Made by a program: the position numbers and the translations under genes. The notes under the pieces are model-generated. The model did not search any database and had not been told where the DNA came from. It saw nothing but the letters and a program-made list of their open reading frames with translations. Source: Prevotella sp. (GTDB lineage: Bacteria; Bacteroidota; Bacteroidia; Bacteroidales; Bacteroidaceae). From it: a stretch of 64,000 nt of DNA. Below, one piece after another: positions 18,724 to 27,367 of the stretch. How positions within the stretch are numbered: the stretch's first letter is position 1; every line of letters starts with the position of its first letter. The stretch lies in contig JAFYJN010000063.1 in the NCBI GenBank assembly GCA_017538105.1, positions 95,686-159,685 of the forward strand, written 5' to 3'.

Positions 18724-20013
18724 TCAATCCCCGTAAGTGACACGGAAGATGTTGACGGCGTTGCCACCTTGATTGCGACGACCTTGGGAAGTGACAATAA
18801 CCCACTGTCCGTCTTTGGAGATGTCGAGACCCACAGGATAGGAATCACAGGTGATACGCGCCACAGTGCGCATCTTCCTTGTGTCAACCACGCACACCTC
18901 AGAGGCGGCATTGCAGGCGGCGAACACATAGTGTCCGTCGGGGGAAATCTCGATGGTGCGGGCACCCGCTCCCACCTGACACTCCTCCCAGCCGCTCACA
19001 GAGCCAAGATGGTTCTTCATCTGCCGGGCCGCCTCCAAGAACTTCTCCAAGGGTAGGCGCTGAACATAACCCGCAGCGTTGATGCTGAGATAGAGATAGC
19101 CATTGTTGATGACAAGGTGGCGAACATTGGAGCGCATGCCTTGGACCCGTCCGAGGTATTCCATGTTTTCCATGTCGAAGACGGCGATGCCTCCTGACTG
19201 TCCCATGCATCCCACAAGCAAGTAGCGATCGTCGGGGGTGAACACCGTTCCGCGCAAGCAATAACCGCTATTATTGTCGCGGTCTATCTGGTGCGTCATG
19301 CTGAAATTCAATGGTAACACATAGTCGACCACCAACATCCGTTCATGTCGCCACTCCTTGGGGTCGTCGCTGTCGACGCGCACCAGTCCGATGGTGTTAT
19401 TGCCCCAATGGGTGATGGCCACATATTTACCATCATGGGAACAGCACACCATCTTCGGCAATGGTCCCGTTTCCATGAGACGCACTATCTCGTCCGTTTC
19501 GGTGTCGATGATGGCCAGTGCCGAAGGATCTTGCGCATTGATGTCGTAGGTACGTCGGTAATAAGGCACCCAAAAATAGCGGCCACCGTGCGAGAAACAG
19601 CCTTCGACAGGTTTGCCTGCGAAGGTGTTGAGATTGGTCTTATAATGAGTGAACGGATAGAGGTCGGACGGAGGACTCCACAGCGCTTCTTTTGACGGAT
19701 CGCAATGGTGGTTGATCGTCTTGAGTTTGCGGTTCGTACCCATCTCAAAAACCACGGTGGCGCATCCCTCGAGCGAGTTGATGTAATATTTCTTGCCATT
19801 GGGATGGATATTGGCTGATTTGGGCGAGTTGATGGCGGTCTCGCGTGTCTGTGCGTCGCCTCCGCTGTAGTTCTGTCGCTTGTCCACAGAGGTGATGGTC
19901 AACTGTCCGTCGTCGGAACGTACCGAGGTGCCGAGGATGGAGTGTTTGAGCGGCGGTTGTGCCGAGGCTTGCAGGGCGAAGAGGGTAAGTGCTGCAAAAA
20001 TTATTTTTTTCAT
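18724..20013 (-). CDS. Exported YncE-like beta-propeller protein
   Basis: A 429-residue protein with a signal peptide (cleavage at LQASAQP) and a series of about 40-50-residue blades: SPKSANIHPNGKKYYI, SLEGCATVVFEMGT, CCSHDGKYVAITHWGNNT, FTPDDRYLLVGCMGQ, ISPDGHYVFAACNAASEVCVVDT, DISKDGQWVIVTSQGR. These are the SPDG..V..VxT pattern of the YVTN/YncE propeller family. Such proteins bind partners or ligands in the periplasm; no enzyme motif is visible. It lies 61 bases downstream of rsgA on the same strand and may be read through from frr-rsgA. Confidence 0.8.
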   Translation of the reverse strand: MKKIIFAALTLFALQASAQPPLKHSILGTSVRSDDGQLTITSVDKRQNYSGGDAQTRETAINSPKSANIHPNGKKYYINSLEGCATVVFEMGTNRKLKTINHHCDPSKEALWSPPSDLYPFTHYKTNLNTFAGKPVEGCFSHGGRYFWVPYYRRTYDINAQDPSALAIIDTETDEIVRLMETGPLPKMVCCSHDGKYVAITHWGNNTIGLVRVDSDDPKEWRHERMLVVDYVLPLNFSMTHQIDRDNNSGYCLRGTVFTPDDRYLLVGCMGQSGGIAVFDMENMEYLGRVQGMRSNVRHLVINNGYLYLSINAAGYVQRLPLEKFLEAARQMKNHLGSVSGWEECQVGAGARTIEISPDGHYVFAACNAASEVCVVDTRKMRTVARITCDSYPVGLDISKDGQWVIVTSQGRRNQGGNAVNIFRVTYGD

Positions 20014-20074
20014 TTTTTATAGGATAATCTAGGAGATTCTAAGGGAAATTGGAACTCACCTCTTACCATTCCTT

Positions 20075-21007
20075 TCAATACGCTTCGCGGTATTTGCTTT
20101 CTTCTTTGTCTTCAAGCATGGAGAGATAGGAGTTGTAGCGGCTTTCGGCTATATAATGATTCTTGACAGCTTCGATGACCGCACAGTCGGGTTCATGGGT
20201 ATGTGTGCAGTTGTTGAAGCGACAGGCCGCCGATATTTTGAATATCTCGCGGAAATAGGAGCACATCTCCTCCGGCTCCATATCGTAGGCCCCGAAGCCT
20301 TTTACTCCCGGCGTGTCGATGGCCCATCCGCCACAGGGTAGACGAAGCATCTCGCTGAAGGTGGTGGTGTGCATGCCCGTATTGTGTGCGTCGGATATCT
20401 CCGCCGTGCGCAATTGGACACCAGGAATGAGACGGTTGAGCAATGTCGACTTGCCCACGCCGCTGTTGCCACTGAAGAGCGTTATCTTATCGCGCAGCAA
20501 TTGTTCCAGTTCGTCGACACCATCGCCCGTGGTGGCCGAAATCTCGCAGCAGGTGTACCCAATGCCCTCGTAGAGGTCGACCATCATACGCTGTAAGTGT
20601 CGTTCCTCGGGCGACAGAAGGTCGGTCTTGTTGAAAACCATCACCACGGGTACGCTATAAGCCTCGGCCGTAGCCAGAAAGCGGTCGATGAATGTAGTTG
20701 ACGTCTCGGGATAATTGACCGTGACGAGAAGGAACGCCTGGTCGACATTGGCCGCGATGATGTGGCATTGTTTCGACAGGTTGGAAGAACGGCGTATGAT
20801 ATAGTTACGGCGATCATCGATATGAGTGATGAACGCCGTACCCTCTTGGTTGGTCAGTATGGTGACACGGTCGCCAACGGCCACGGGGTTGGTGCTCCGA
20901 ATGCCTTTGAGGCGGAAGTTGCCTTTGATCTTGCTGTCGATGACAGTGCCCTCGTCGGTGAGTACCGCGTACCAGCTGCCCGTATTCTTGATGACGAGTC
21001 CTTTCAT
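20075..21007 (-). CDS. rsgA: Ribosome small-subunit-dependent GTPase A
   Basis: Circularly permuted GTPase that acts late in 30S subunit maturation. Order along the 310 residues: OB-fold (1-65), G4 FNKTDLL (about 125), G1 [14 protein letters not shown] (about 180), switch [10 protein letters not shown]-like region, G3 DTPGVKGFG (about 230), then a zinc-binding end with C..C.H....C ([14 protein letters not shown]). All are intact. It starts 6 bases after frr, so the two translation genes form one operon. Confidence 0.96.
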   Translation of the reverse strand: MKGLVIKNTGSWYAVLTDEGTVIDSKIKGNFRLKGIRSTNPVAVGDRVTILTNQEGTAFITHIDDRRNYIIRRSSNLSKQCHIIAANVDQAFLLVTVNYPETSTTFIDRFLATAEAYSVPVVMVFNKTDLLSPEERHLQRMMVDLYEGIGYTCCEISATTGDGVDELEQLLRDKITLFSGNSGVGKSTLLNRLIPGVQLRTAEISDAHNTGMHTTTFSEMLRLPCGGWAIDTPGVKGFGAYDMEPEEMCSYFREIFKISAACRFNNCTHTHEPDCAVIEAVKNHYIAESRYNSYLSMLEDKEESKYREAY

Positions 21008-21013
21008 GCGGGA

Positions 21014-21574
21014 TTAGACCGTCATAATTTCTTTGTTCTTCGCCGCCAGCAGTTCGTCGATTTTCTTGATGAACTTGTCGTGAATCTTCTGCAGTTCGAG
21101 TTCCGCATCTTTCTCGTTGTCTTCCGACAAACCGTCCTTGATGGCTTTCTTCAAGCGGTCCTTGATGTCGCTGCGCACATTGCGCACCTCCACCTTGGCC
21201 TTCTCGCCAATCTTGTTGCATTGTTTGGCCAGTTCGCGGCGGCGTTCCTCGGTGGGCTGGGGAATGCCCAAGCGTATGATTTCACCATTGTTCTCCGGTG
21301 TAATACCTACATCAGAGTCCATGATGGCTTTTTCGATGGCCTTGATCATTTTCTTGTCCCAAGGACGGATGGCGATGGTTCGCGGGTCGGGTGTGGACAC
21401 GTTGGCCACTTGATTGAGCGGCACCATCTGTCCGTAGGAGTCCACCCTCACGCCGCTGACAATGGCTATGTTGGCTCTGCCGGCGCGGATGCGTGCCAAT
21501 TGTTCTTCGAGGAACAACGCTGCCATTTCCATTCTCTCTTCACTCTCGTTGAGTGTTGCTTTTACGTCGATCAT
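21014..21574 (-). CDS. frr: Ribosome recycling factor
   Basis: Splits post-termination ribosomes together with EF-G. The start at 21574 gives 186 residues, the family size, beginning MIDVKATLNESEERM. Landmarks are RAGRANIAIVSGVRVDSYG, PLNQVANVSTPDPRTI and the C-terminal helix with EELAAKNKEIMTV-like ending. A promoter lies directly upstream (21611-21642), and rsgA follows after 6 bases. Confidence 0.97.
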   Translation of the reverse strand: MIDVKATLNESEERMEMAALFLEEQLARIRAGRANIAIVSGVRVDSYGQMVPLNQVANVSTPDPRTIAIRPWDKKMIKAIEKAIMDSDVGITPENNGEIIRLGIPQPTEERRRELAKQCNKIGEKAKVEVRNVRSDIKDRLKKAIKDGLSEDNEKDAELELQKIHDKFIKKIDELLAAKNKEIMTV

Positions 21575-21610
21575 GATATAGTTGTTATGATTGTTATAGA
21601 TTATTTGCCA

Positions 21611-21642
21611 CAAAAATAGAAAGATTTCACGGAATACGCAAA
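21611..21642 (-). promoter_or_regulatory. Promoter of frr-rsgA
   Basis: Minus strand: TTTG (21642-21639), 20 bases, TATTTTTG (21618-21611). The start is expected near 21607, a leader of about 33 bases before the frr ATG at 21574. Confidence 0.65.
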
Positions 21643-21742
21643 AATATCTGTTTGTTTTTTTGAAAGAATTGGAGAGGGAATTGCACCGTTTTAAAATAAT
21701 TGTATTATTATGGAGGGAAGGAGTATGAGGAGAAGGGGGGGG

Positions 21743-22879
21743 TTATTTGAAAGAGAACTGCGATGTTTTTCCATTTACGTTTCTGAACACCCCACTATAG
21801 GAGCCGTTAGCCCATGTGCCCTCCAATTGCCCTGTCTTGGTGGACAGGTTTTCCACTTTCAACACCAATCGTTGAGTGTTCTCGTTGTAAGAGATAAGGG
21901 TCACCGTGCGTTGTTCCATGCCACCCACATCCACGGTCTTGCCATTGGGATTGTAGATGAGTACTCCCGTTTGACCATCGAATGTTATACGAGTTCCACA
22001 TCCACCCATTATACCCTCCAAAACGAAACTAATCTGTTGCTTGGCCTTGGGCGCTTCTTTGCCATTTTGCAAATACTGCTCATATTCGTTGCCCACAGGC
22101 TTAAACTGGCTCAAAAAGTCGTCCATGGAAAGATCGCTGATATTGAGCGTCTGTCCTGTTTCCGACTCCATGCTACTGCCAAGCCTATTTGTTTTCAGCG
22201 TCACGCTCTGTCCCGCCATGACATCTTGGCCTGGCACCGTTTCTCTCTCCATGCTGCCGCCTCCCCAGTAGCCCTCCTTGTATAATATATTGTAAGCCGA
22301 CCCTGGCACATTATAAGGCGAAGAGTTTTGGACGACAAATGTGACACCCTTGCTGCTAACCCACTCTCCCTCATAATAATCATCTCCCCATGTTCCCGTC
22401 TTAATGATTTTCAAGCCGCTTTTCACGCTGGCATTGAATGCCTTGAGCAAATAGTCGGGAAAGCCCTCGTCAGCAAGTCTCTCCGCATTCTCAACATCGT
22501 TGAGATTCTCATCGTACCATCCCGTGTCTTTCGCAAACTTAAGTTTGCTTTCAGGATAAGAGAAAAGACCCTTCGATTCTTTGATGATCAGTGAATCGTT
22601 TTGGTCAGTTACCACCTTCGCCCAAACGTTGGGAGCGAATGTAACCAAGTATTCAGTCTCATGTTCATTGCCCTCTATCCGAAGCGAATCACGATTGTAA
22701 TTGAGTGTTATGCCATTGGCTTTCACTGCATCGGGATAGAGGTGAACAATGGTGTTCTGGTCATTGTTAGCTACTGCCGTAGAAAAACGGTCAACCATTT
22801 TCTCAACTTTGTTTTCACCGCACGCCGACAAGAGAAATAACGCGAGTGTAGAAATACAGATAACCAATTCTTTTCTCAT
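21743..22879 (-). CDS. Lipoprotein of unknown function
   Basis: A 378-residue lipoprotein: signal MRKELVICISTLALFLLSAC with lipobox LSAC and lipidated Cys20. The next 40 residues (VEKMVDRFSTAVANNDQNTIVHLYP) look like a DUF4878/NTF2-like start, followed by beta-rich segments with several Gly-Tyr-Trp turns. No catalytic motif was found. It lies 43 bases after msrC on the same strand. The start at 22879 is the one that gives the lipobox; 46 further in-frame codons upstream overlap the msrC 3' end. Confidence 0.72.
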   Translation of the reverse strand: MRKELVICISTLALFLLSACGENKVEKMVDRFSTAVANNDQNTIVHLYPDAVKANGITLNYNRDSLRIEGNEHETEYLVTFAPNVWAKVVTDQNDSLIIKESKGLFSYPESKLKFAKDTGWYDENLNDVENAERLADEGFPDYLLKAFNASVKSGLKIIKTGTWGDDYYEGEWVSSKGVTFVVQNSSPYNVPGSAYNILYKEGYWGGGSMERETVPGQDVMAGQSVTLKTNRLGSSMESETGQTLNISDLSMDDFLSQFKPVGNEYEQYLQNGKEAPKAKQQISFVLEGIMGGCGTRITFDGQTGVLIYNPNGKTVDVGGMEQRTVTLISYNENTQRLVLKVENLSTKTGQLEGTWANGSYSGVFRNVNGKTSQFSFK

Positions 22880-22922
22880 CTCATCCAAATTTAAAATAAT
22901 TAATAGGTAGATAATAACAAAA

Positions 22923-23378
22923 CTACACATACAGGTTATTGCCAACGATGGAGGCGGCAGACTCGAGGAAAGCCACATCGTCGGGGGAAAAATCGGCCAG
23001 GTGCTTGCTGTCCACATCGAGCACGGCCATCACATGGCCATTGCCGTCGAAAAGGGGCGCAACCACCTCCGACTGACTGAGTGAGCTGCACGCGATGTGC
23101 CCGGGAAACTGGTGCACATCGTCGACCACAATGGTTCGCCGTTCTTTCCATGCCGTACCACATACACCCTTACCATAGGCGATGTGCATGCACGCCACCG
23201 AGCCTTGGAATGGTCCGAGCGACAGCTCATCACCACGCACCACGTAGAATCCCACCCAGAAATATCCCGTCACCTCCTTGATGAGCGCTGCGGCATTGGC
23301 CAGCACACCCATCTCGTCGCGCTCGTCCTGCAACAATTCCTGCAACTGTTTCAATGCTAAATTGTAACTATCTTTCAT
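22923..23378 (-). CDS. msrC: Free methionine-R-sulfoxide reductase (GAF domain)
   Basis: Reduces free methionine-R-sulfoxide, part of oxidative-damage repair. The 151 residues are a single GAF domain. The three functional cysteines are present at 63 (VACMHIAYG), 73 (GVCGTAW) and 97 (HIACSSLS); their spacing of 10 and 24 equals that of the E. coli enzyme (Cys84, 94, 118). WVGFYVV and VLDVDS are also typical. A TATTTTTG -7 box on the minus strand at 23420-23413 lies 35 bases upstream. Confidence 0.93.
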   Translation of the reverse strand: MKDSYNLALKQLQELLQDERDEMGVLANAAALIKEVTGYFWVGFYVVRGDELSLGPFQGSVACMHIAYGKGVCGTAWKERRTIVVDDVHQFPGHIACSSLSQSEVVAPLFDGNGHVMAVLDVDSKHLADFSPDDVAFLESAASIVGNNLYV

Positions 23379-23463
23379 GGTGTATTTCCTTGAAAATCAA
23401 CAAATGATTTCGCAAAAATACGAAAAAAAAGCGATAGTTACTAATATTTTCAAAAAATACTAT

Positions 23464-23479
23464 TATCTTTGCAAAGATA
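23464..23479. promoter_or_regulatory. Palindromic TATCTTTG-CAAAGATA element
   Basis: The 16 bases are a perfect palindrome (20 bases if the flanking AT/AT is counted, 23462-23481) made of two abutting -7 boxes facing opposite ways. The + strand box lies 24 bases before the ATG at 23496. The minus box would point at msrC, which also has a nearer box. TTTG elements at the -33 spacing are not obvious here. Confidence 0.5.
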
Positions 23480-23495
23480 ATCAAAATTCCTTATC

Positions 23496-23903
23496 ATGAA
23501 AAGACTGCGCTTCCTTATATTGACCTTGACGGTGTTCCTGACGGCATCAGTTCTTGCCGATGGTATAGATTATATCGTTATTGAAAATACCGACGCGAGC
23601 ACCACACAGATAGCTTTGACCGACTTCAAGCAGATTAAGTTCACCGACAGCCAAATGATGATGTTGAACGATAGCGGCAGCACCGTTGCCACTTTCATGC
23701 TGAAAGAGTTGCACCGTATGTATTTCGGTCCAACGGAAAGCAGCGACATCGACCAGCCGGAATGGGAGGCCGTCGGTGAGGTGGAAGTGTACAGCGTTTC
23801 GGGCATATTGGTCAAACAAGGAGATATGGACCTGGAGTCGCTGCCCCGTGGCATCTACATCATCCGCCAAGGCAACAAGGTGGTAAAGGTAAGCCGTCCA
23901 TAA
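23496..23903 (+). CDS. Small exported protein with type IX secretion C-terminal domain
   Basis: A 135-residue protein: signal peptide (about 1-21, cleavage near SVLADG), a short beta-rich body (DYIVIENTDASTTQIALTD, IKFTDSQMMML) and a C-terminal domain, EVEVYSVSGILVKQG, LPRGIYIIRQGNKVVKV, that matches the type IX secretion sorting signal (TIGR04183-like). The body is only about 60 residues, far shorter than normal cargo. A PorT-like protein of the same secretion system is encoded at 51967. The -7 box TATCTTTG is 24 bases upstream. Confidence 0.78.
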   Translation: MKRLRFLILTLTVFLTASVLADGIDYIVIENTDASTTQIALTDFKQIKFTDSQMMMLNDSGSTVATFMLKELHRMYFGPTESSDIDQPEWEAVGEVEVYSVSGILVKQGDMDLESLPRGIYIIRQGNKVVKVSRP

Positions 23904-23968
23904 TCTTCCTTGGCGAGGGTCAATGGTTGTCTAAAGATAGGGCGGTTTCCTCCCCGTGATTGGCGTGT

Positions 23969-24757
23969 TTACAACTCTCTCGCCACTCTGTTTGTCAACT
24001 CGACAAATTCGCTCACGGACAATTGTTCCGGGCGACGAGTCATCATCTCGTGGCCAAAGAAATCGGCAGAGGCCTGACGTTCCGTAAAGAGAGGCCGCAG
24101 ACTCACCCTAAGCATTTTTCTTCGTTGGTTGAAAGCCGTCTTCACCACACGACGGAACAACCGTTCGTCGCAACCCAAGTCTGTCACTTGGTTGCGAGTC
24201 ATACGTATGACCGCGCTCTTCACTTTAGGTGGCGGGTTAAACACATTTTCGTCAACGGTAAAGAGGTATTCCACATCGTACCACGCCTGAATCATCACGC
24301 TGAGAATACCGTATGCCTTGGTGCCAGGTTTCGAGGCGATACGCTGTGCCACCTCGCGTTGAATCATTCCCGTGCAACAAGGGATAAGCTCTTTGTAATC
24401 GAGCATGTGGAAAAAAATCTGCGTCGAGATGTCGTAGGGGTAGTTGCCCGTGAGGACGAAAGGCTGCCCATGAAAAAGTGTGGATAGATCCATGCGCAGG
24501 AAATCGCCGGCGATGACCTTTTCCGCCAGTTGTGGAAAATGTTCGTGAAGATACGCCACCGATTCGCTGTCGATCTCCACGACACGCAGTTCACGCTTTT
24601 TGGGCATGAGATATTGAGTAAGCACCCCCATGCCAGGTCCCACCTCGAGCACGGGAATGTCTGGACAAGCATCCACCGTGTCGGCGATGCGTCGTGCTAT
24701 GTCAAGGTCGACGAGAAAATGTTGTCCTAAGTTTTTCTTGGGTCTTACAGTTCGCAT
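23969..24757 (-). CDS. rsmA: 16S rRNA dimethyladenosine transferase
   Basis: Dimethylates A1518 and A1519 in 16S rRNA. The start at 24757 gives 262 residues beginning MRTVRPKKNLGQHFLVD, as in the family. SAM-binding motif I is EVGPGMGVLTQYL, the acidic loop is EIDSESVAYL, and the catalytic motif is NYPYDIS (N-x-P-Y). The C-terminal domain carries FNQRRKMLR. A complete promoter 20 bases upstream (24777-24807) rules out the longer frame reaching 24868. Confidence 0.96.
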   Translation of the reverse strand: MRTVRPKKNLGQHFLVDLDIARRIADTVDACPDIPVLEVGPGMGVLTQYLMPKKRELRVVEIDSESVAYLHEHFPQLAEKVIAGDFLRMDLSTLFHGQPFVLTGNYPYDISTQIFFHMLDYKELIPCCTGMIQREVAQRIASKPGTKAYGILSVMIQAWYDVEYLFTVDENVFNPPPKVKSAVIRMTRNQVTDLGCDERLFRRVVKTAFNQRRKMLRVSLRPLFTERQASADFFGHEMMTRRPEQLSVSEFVELTNRVAREL

Positions 24758-24776
24758 AGAATTCTCTTTGTGGTTA

Positions 24777-24807
24777 CAAAGATAATACAAATCGAGAGAA
24801 GAACAAA
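24777..24807 (-). promoter_or_regulatory. Consensus promoter of rsmA
   Basis: Minus strand: TTTG (24807-24804), exactly 19 bases, TATCTTTG (24784-24777). The start is expected near 24773, giving a leader of about 15 bases. Confidence 0.75.
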
Positions 24808-24996
24808 GAACTTGTTCTTTATATTCTCCAATACTTCGCATCATGCCACCGGCATATATTCTTCCCATTTATAATTCCACGCTTTCTGTCTGTTAATTTG
24901 TAGCACAACAAAGACAAATCCTGTCAACTTGTAAGCAAAACGCTTAATAATTCTTAAAAACCGCAAGCAAAAAGAACTTTTTCTCCATTTGCGTAT

Positions 24997-25004
24997 TATC
25001 TTTG
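24997..25004 (+). promoter_or_regulatory. -7 box for the 37-residue ORF
   Basis: TATCTTTG on the + strand. No TTTG at the ideal spacing, only a T-run at 24978-24982. A transcript would start near 25009 and carry a leader of about 86 bases. Confidence 0.45.
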
Positions 25005-25094
25005 TGACAGACACAAAAAAACGGGGATGTCTCCACCCCATCATTCACTAAAAATCCGTTCGGAGACAACCGGATCTTAACAGGAGGAAGAGTT

Positions 25095-25208
25095 ATGAAC
25101 ATGAGGAAAGCCGCTTTTGAAGAAGAACACGAGCACGACACGATGTACGATTGCGAAACTGACGACCTATATCCTTATGAGGCAGAGCCGTCGATTTGGT
25201 ATACTTGA
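25095..25208 (+). CDS. 37-residue acidic small protein or leader peptide
   Basis: Too short for usual gene calling. ATG at 25095 is preceded at a good distance by AGGAGGAAG, an unusually strong Shine-Dalgarno for this phylum. The peptide begins MNMRKAAFEEEHEHD, has a central YDCETDDLYPYE and ends SIWYT; it is strongly acidic with one Cys. It has its own promoter box (24997-25004) and an intrinsic terminator 22 bases after the stop, so it is a self-contained unit. No family is known to me. It could be a functional small protein; a leader peptide is less likely because a terminator, not a gene, follows. Confidence 0.6.
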   Translation: MNMRKAAFEEEHEHDTMYDCETDDLYPYEAEPSIWYT

Positions 25209-25229
25209 TTGCATGATTTTCATTCATAT

Positions 25230-25273
25230 TGGCGCGTCACATGTATGTCACGACATGGCGACGCGCCATTTTT
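25230..25273 (+). terminator. Intrinsic terminator after the 37-residue ORF
   Basis: TGGCGCGTC (25230-25238) pairs with GACGCGCCA (25260-25268), followed by five T (25269-25273). The 21-base loop has further CATG/CATG pairing. Confidence 0.85.
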
Positions 25274-25373
25274 ATCCACCCAGCCCATATAAAGGGTGAT
25301 AACATGGAAAAAACAGACCACAAGGATATTGAAAAAACACACCTGCAAATTCTTTTAGATTTTTTTTTTGCAC

Positions 25374-25381
25374 TATCTTTG
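25374..25381 (+). promoter_or_regulatory. -7 box of slyD-aroC
   Basis: TATCTTTG, 40 bases before the slyD start, preceded by a run of nine T and then G (25361-25370). No TTTG at the normal -33 distance. Confidence 0.5.
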
Positions 25382-25421
25382 CAACAACAATCAGAAAATC
25401 ACATTTACCCATTAACATATC

Positions 25422-26006
25422 ATGACAGAGAAAGACAACAAGATGATGGCCGTGGCTTACTGCATGGAAAGCATCGACGGCGAAGAGAGAGAGATGCTGG
25501 AAGAAGCCACAGAGAGTCAGCCGTTCCAGTTTATCACAGGTATGGGCATCACCATTCCCGACTTCGAGGAGGCTGTGAAGGACCTTCAAGAAGGAGATGC
25601 GTTCGACTTCACCATTCCCTGTGGACGCGCCTATGGCGAATACGACGACGAGCGCGTGCTTGACTTAGACAAGAGCTTGTTTGAGATAGACGGTCGTTTC
25701 GACAGCGAACATATCCGTCCCGATGCCATCATCCCATTGCAAAACGAGGAAGGACAACGTTTTCAAGCCCTGGTGATGGAGGTGGGAACCGACAAGGTGA
25801 AAGTGGACCTGAACCATCCCTTGGCTGGCTATGACCTTCATTTCGCAGGAAAGGTGTTGATGAGTCGTCCCGCCACCCTTGAGGAGATGGAACATATGGC
25901 CAAGATGATGAGTGGCGAAGGGTGTGGAGGCTGTGGAGGCTGCGGTGAAGGCGACTGTGGCGACAAGAGCTGCGGTGAAGGCTGTGGCAGCGGTTGCTGT
26001 AATTGA
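25422..26006 (+). CDS. slyD: SlyD-like FKBP peptidyl-prolyl isomerase with metal-binding tail
   Basis: Prolyl isomerase and chaperone of the FKBP/SlyD class, 194 residues. The N-terminal FKBP half contains [22 protein letters not shown] and [14 protein letters not shown]; the insert-in-flap domain follows (about 75-130) with [18 protein letters not shown]. The last 28 residues are a Gly/Cys-rich tail with eight Cys in repeated GCGG/GCGS units, as in nickel-binding SlyD proteins, which here uses Cys in place of the His-rich E. coli tail. aroC follows after 10 bases. Confidence 0.9.
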   Translation: MTEKDNKMMAVAYCMESIDGEEREMLEEATESQPFQFITGMGITIPDFEEAVKDLQEGDAFDFTIPCGRAYGEYDDERVLDLDKSLFEIDGRFDSEHIRPDAIIPLQNEEGQRFQALVMEVGTDKVKVDLNHPLAGYDLHFAGKVLMSRPATLEEMEHMAKMMSGEGCGGCGGCGEGDCGDKSCGEGCGSGCCN

Positions 26007-26016
26007 CAAAGAATAT

Positions 26017-27096
26017 ATGAGTAACACTATAGGAACCCTCTTCCGCCTCACCACATTTGGCGAGAGTCATGGACCAGCCATTGGCGGTGTCGTCGACGGT
26101 ATGCCCGCCGGCATAGATATCGACATGTCGTTTATCCAACACGAGTTGGAGCGGCGGCGTCCGGGACAGAGCCATCTTACCACCTCGCGCAATGAAGCAG
26201 ACAAGGTGGAATTGCTCAGCGGCGTGTTCGAAGGCAAGAGCACCGGTTGTCCCATCGGTTTCGTGGTGCACAACACCGACCATCATTCTTCCGATTATGA
26301 AGAGATGCGCCATGTCTTTCGTCCTTCGCATGCCGACTTCACCTACCATAGCAAATACGGCATCCGCGACCATCGTGGAGGCGGCCGCAGTTCAGCACGC
26401 ATCACCATCAGCCGTTGTGTGGCAGGGGCCCTGGCCAAGTTGGTGCTTCAACGTCAAGGCATCACCATCCACGCCTTTACGTCACAGGTAGGGGATATCG
26501 CCATTGACCGCGACTACCGCTTCTACGATTTGGAGAAAGCCGAGGAGAATGCCGTACGCTGCCCCGACACCGAGGCTGCCGCCCGCATGGAACGGCTTAT
26601 CATGGAAGTGAAAGCCGCTGGTGACACCATTGGCGGAGTGGTTACATGTGTGGTTCGTGGTTGCCCCATCGGACTGGGCGAACCTGAATTCGGGAAACTC
26701 CACGCGGCCCTTGGCGGAGCCATGTTAAGCATCAATGCCGCCAAAGGCTTTGAGATAGGTGATGGTTTTGAGGGCGCCTGTCACCGTGGCAGTGAGCAAA
26801 ACGACTTGTTTGCACCTTCCGCCGAAGGTGTCACCACACTGAGCAACCATAGCGGCGGCATACAAGGCGGCATCTCCAATGGTCAAGACATCCATTTCAG
26901 GGTAGCCTTCAAGCCCGTGGCCACGCTCCTCTGCGAGCAGTCCACGGTAAGCGTCAACGGCGAGGCGGCGACAATCAAGGCACGTGGCCGCCATGACGCC
27001 TGCGTGCTCCCTCGTGCCGTGCCTGTGGTGGAAGCCATGGCTGCGATGACGATACTCGACAATATGCTTATCAGTGGAAGTTATCGAAGGGAATAA
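26017..27096 (+). CDS. aroC: Chorismate synthase
   Basis: Last step of the shikimate pathway: 5-enolpyruvylshikimate 3-phosphate to chorismate, with reduced FMN. The start at 26017 gives 359 residues beginning [19 protein letters not shown], the conserved family start. Other landmarks are [23 protein letters not shown] after DHRGGG, and [18 protein letters not shown]. The frame runs further upstream inside slyD but is not coding there. It shares the slyD promoter. Confidence 0.97.
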   Translation: MSNTIGTLFRLTTFGESHGPAIGGVVDGMPAGIDIDMSFIQHELERRRPGQSHLTTSRNEADKVELLSGVFEGKSTGCPIGFVVHNTDHHSSDYEEMRHVFRPSHADFTYHSKYGIRDHRGGGRSSARITISRCVAGALAKLVLQRQGITIHAFTSQVGDIAIDRDYRFYDLEKAEENAVRCPDTEAAARMERLIMEVKAAGDTIGGVVTCVVRGCPIGLGEPEFGKLHAALGGAMLSINAAKGFEIGDGFEGACHRGSEQNDLFAPSAEGVTTLSNHSGGIQGGISNGQDIHFRVAFKPVATLLCEQSTVSVNGEAATIKARGRHDACVLPRAVPVVEAMAAMTILDNMLISGSYRRE

Positions 27097-27226
27097 CAAG
27101 GGGATTTTTCACTCTGTTTTACTTCCTATCATATTCCGTTTTTTAACTCCCATTTACGGGATTCTATCTGAAAAAGGAGGGTTCCCGAAAAATAATTGTG
27201 ACAAAAACACTTTTTTGTTGAAAAAA

Positions 27227-27258
27227 TTTGGGATGTCCCAATTTATTTGTTATATTTG
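27227..27258 (+). promoter_or_regulatory. Promoter with embedded operator, no ORF downstream
   Basis: TTTG (27227-27230), 20 bases, TATATTTG (27251-27258). The spacer and -33 region carry an inverted repeat TTGGGA-TG-TCCCAA (27228-27241), a likely operator. It points into about 100 bases that end in an intrinsic terminator. Confidence 0.65.
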
Positions 27259-27263
27259 CAAAC

Positions 27264-27361
27264 GATTAATGCGGGGTTTGTGAAAATCCCTATTTGATTT
27301 AGTTAAGTCTAGTTTAGTTTTTGTGTTGGTTGAGAGTGGTCAATTGGCCACTCTCATTTTT
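27264..27361 (+). ncRNA. Candidate small RNA, about 95-100 nt
   Basis: Bounded by a promoter (27227-27258) and a terminator hairpin with T-run (27331-27361), with no ORF longer than four codons. A second hairpin near the 5' end pairs GGGGTTT with AAAATCCC (about 27273-27290). The middle is single-stranded and T/A-rich (27293-27320). It lies between the convergent ends of aroC and pyrD. No known RNA family was recognised. Confidence 0.5.
27331..27361 (+). terminator. Intrinsic terminator of the candidate small RNA
   Basis: TGAGAGTGG (27331-27339) pairs with CCACTCTCA (27348-27356), then TTTTTG. On the other strand no T-run follows, so it is oriented for + strand transcription and not for pyrD. 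Confidence 0.8.
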
Positions 27362-27367
27362 GTTTTA

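Larger units (their letters stand above)
24758..25094. other. 337-base gene-free stretch between rsmA and the 37-residue ORF
   Basis: Holds the rsmA promoter at its left end and a second promoter facing right at 24997-25004 (TATCTTTG). The last 85 bases are a probable leader with short pairing segments (GGGG..CCCC near 25013-25030; ATCCG with CGGAT near 25057-25077) and a strong ribosome-binding site AGGAGGAAG. The middle is AT-rich with no ORF. Confidence 0.5.

Noticed and set aside
20762-21619. 285-codon open frame on the + strand across rsgA and frr
   Set aside because: Antisense to two conserved translation genes; no family features.
25912-26016. Upstream extension of aroC
   Set aside because: It is a shifted frame through the Gly/Cys tail of slyD; chorismate synthase starts at 26017.
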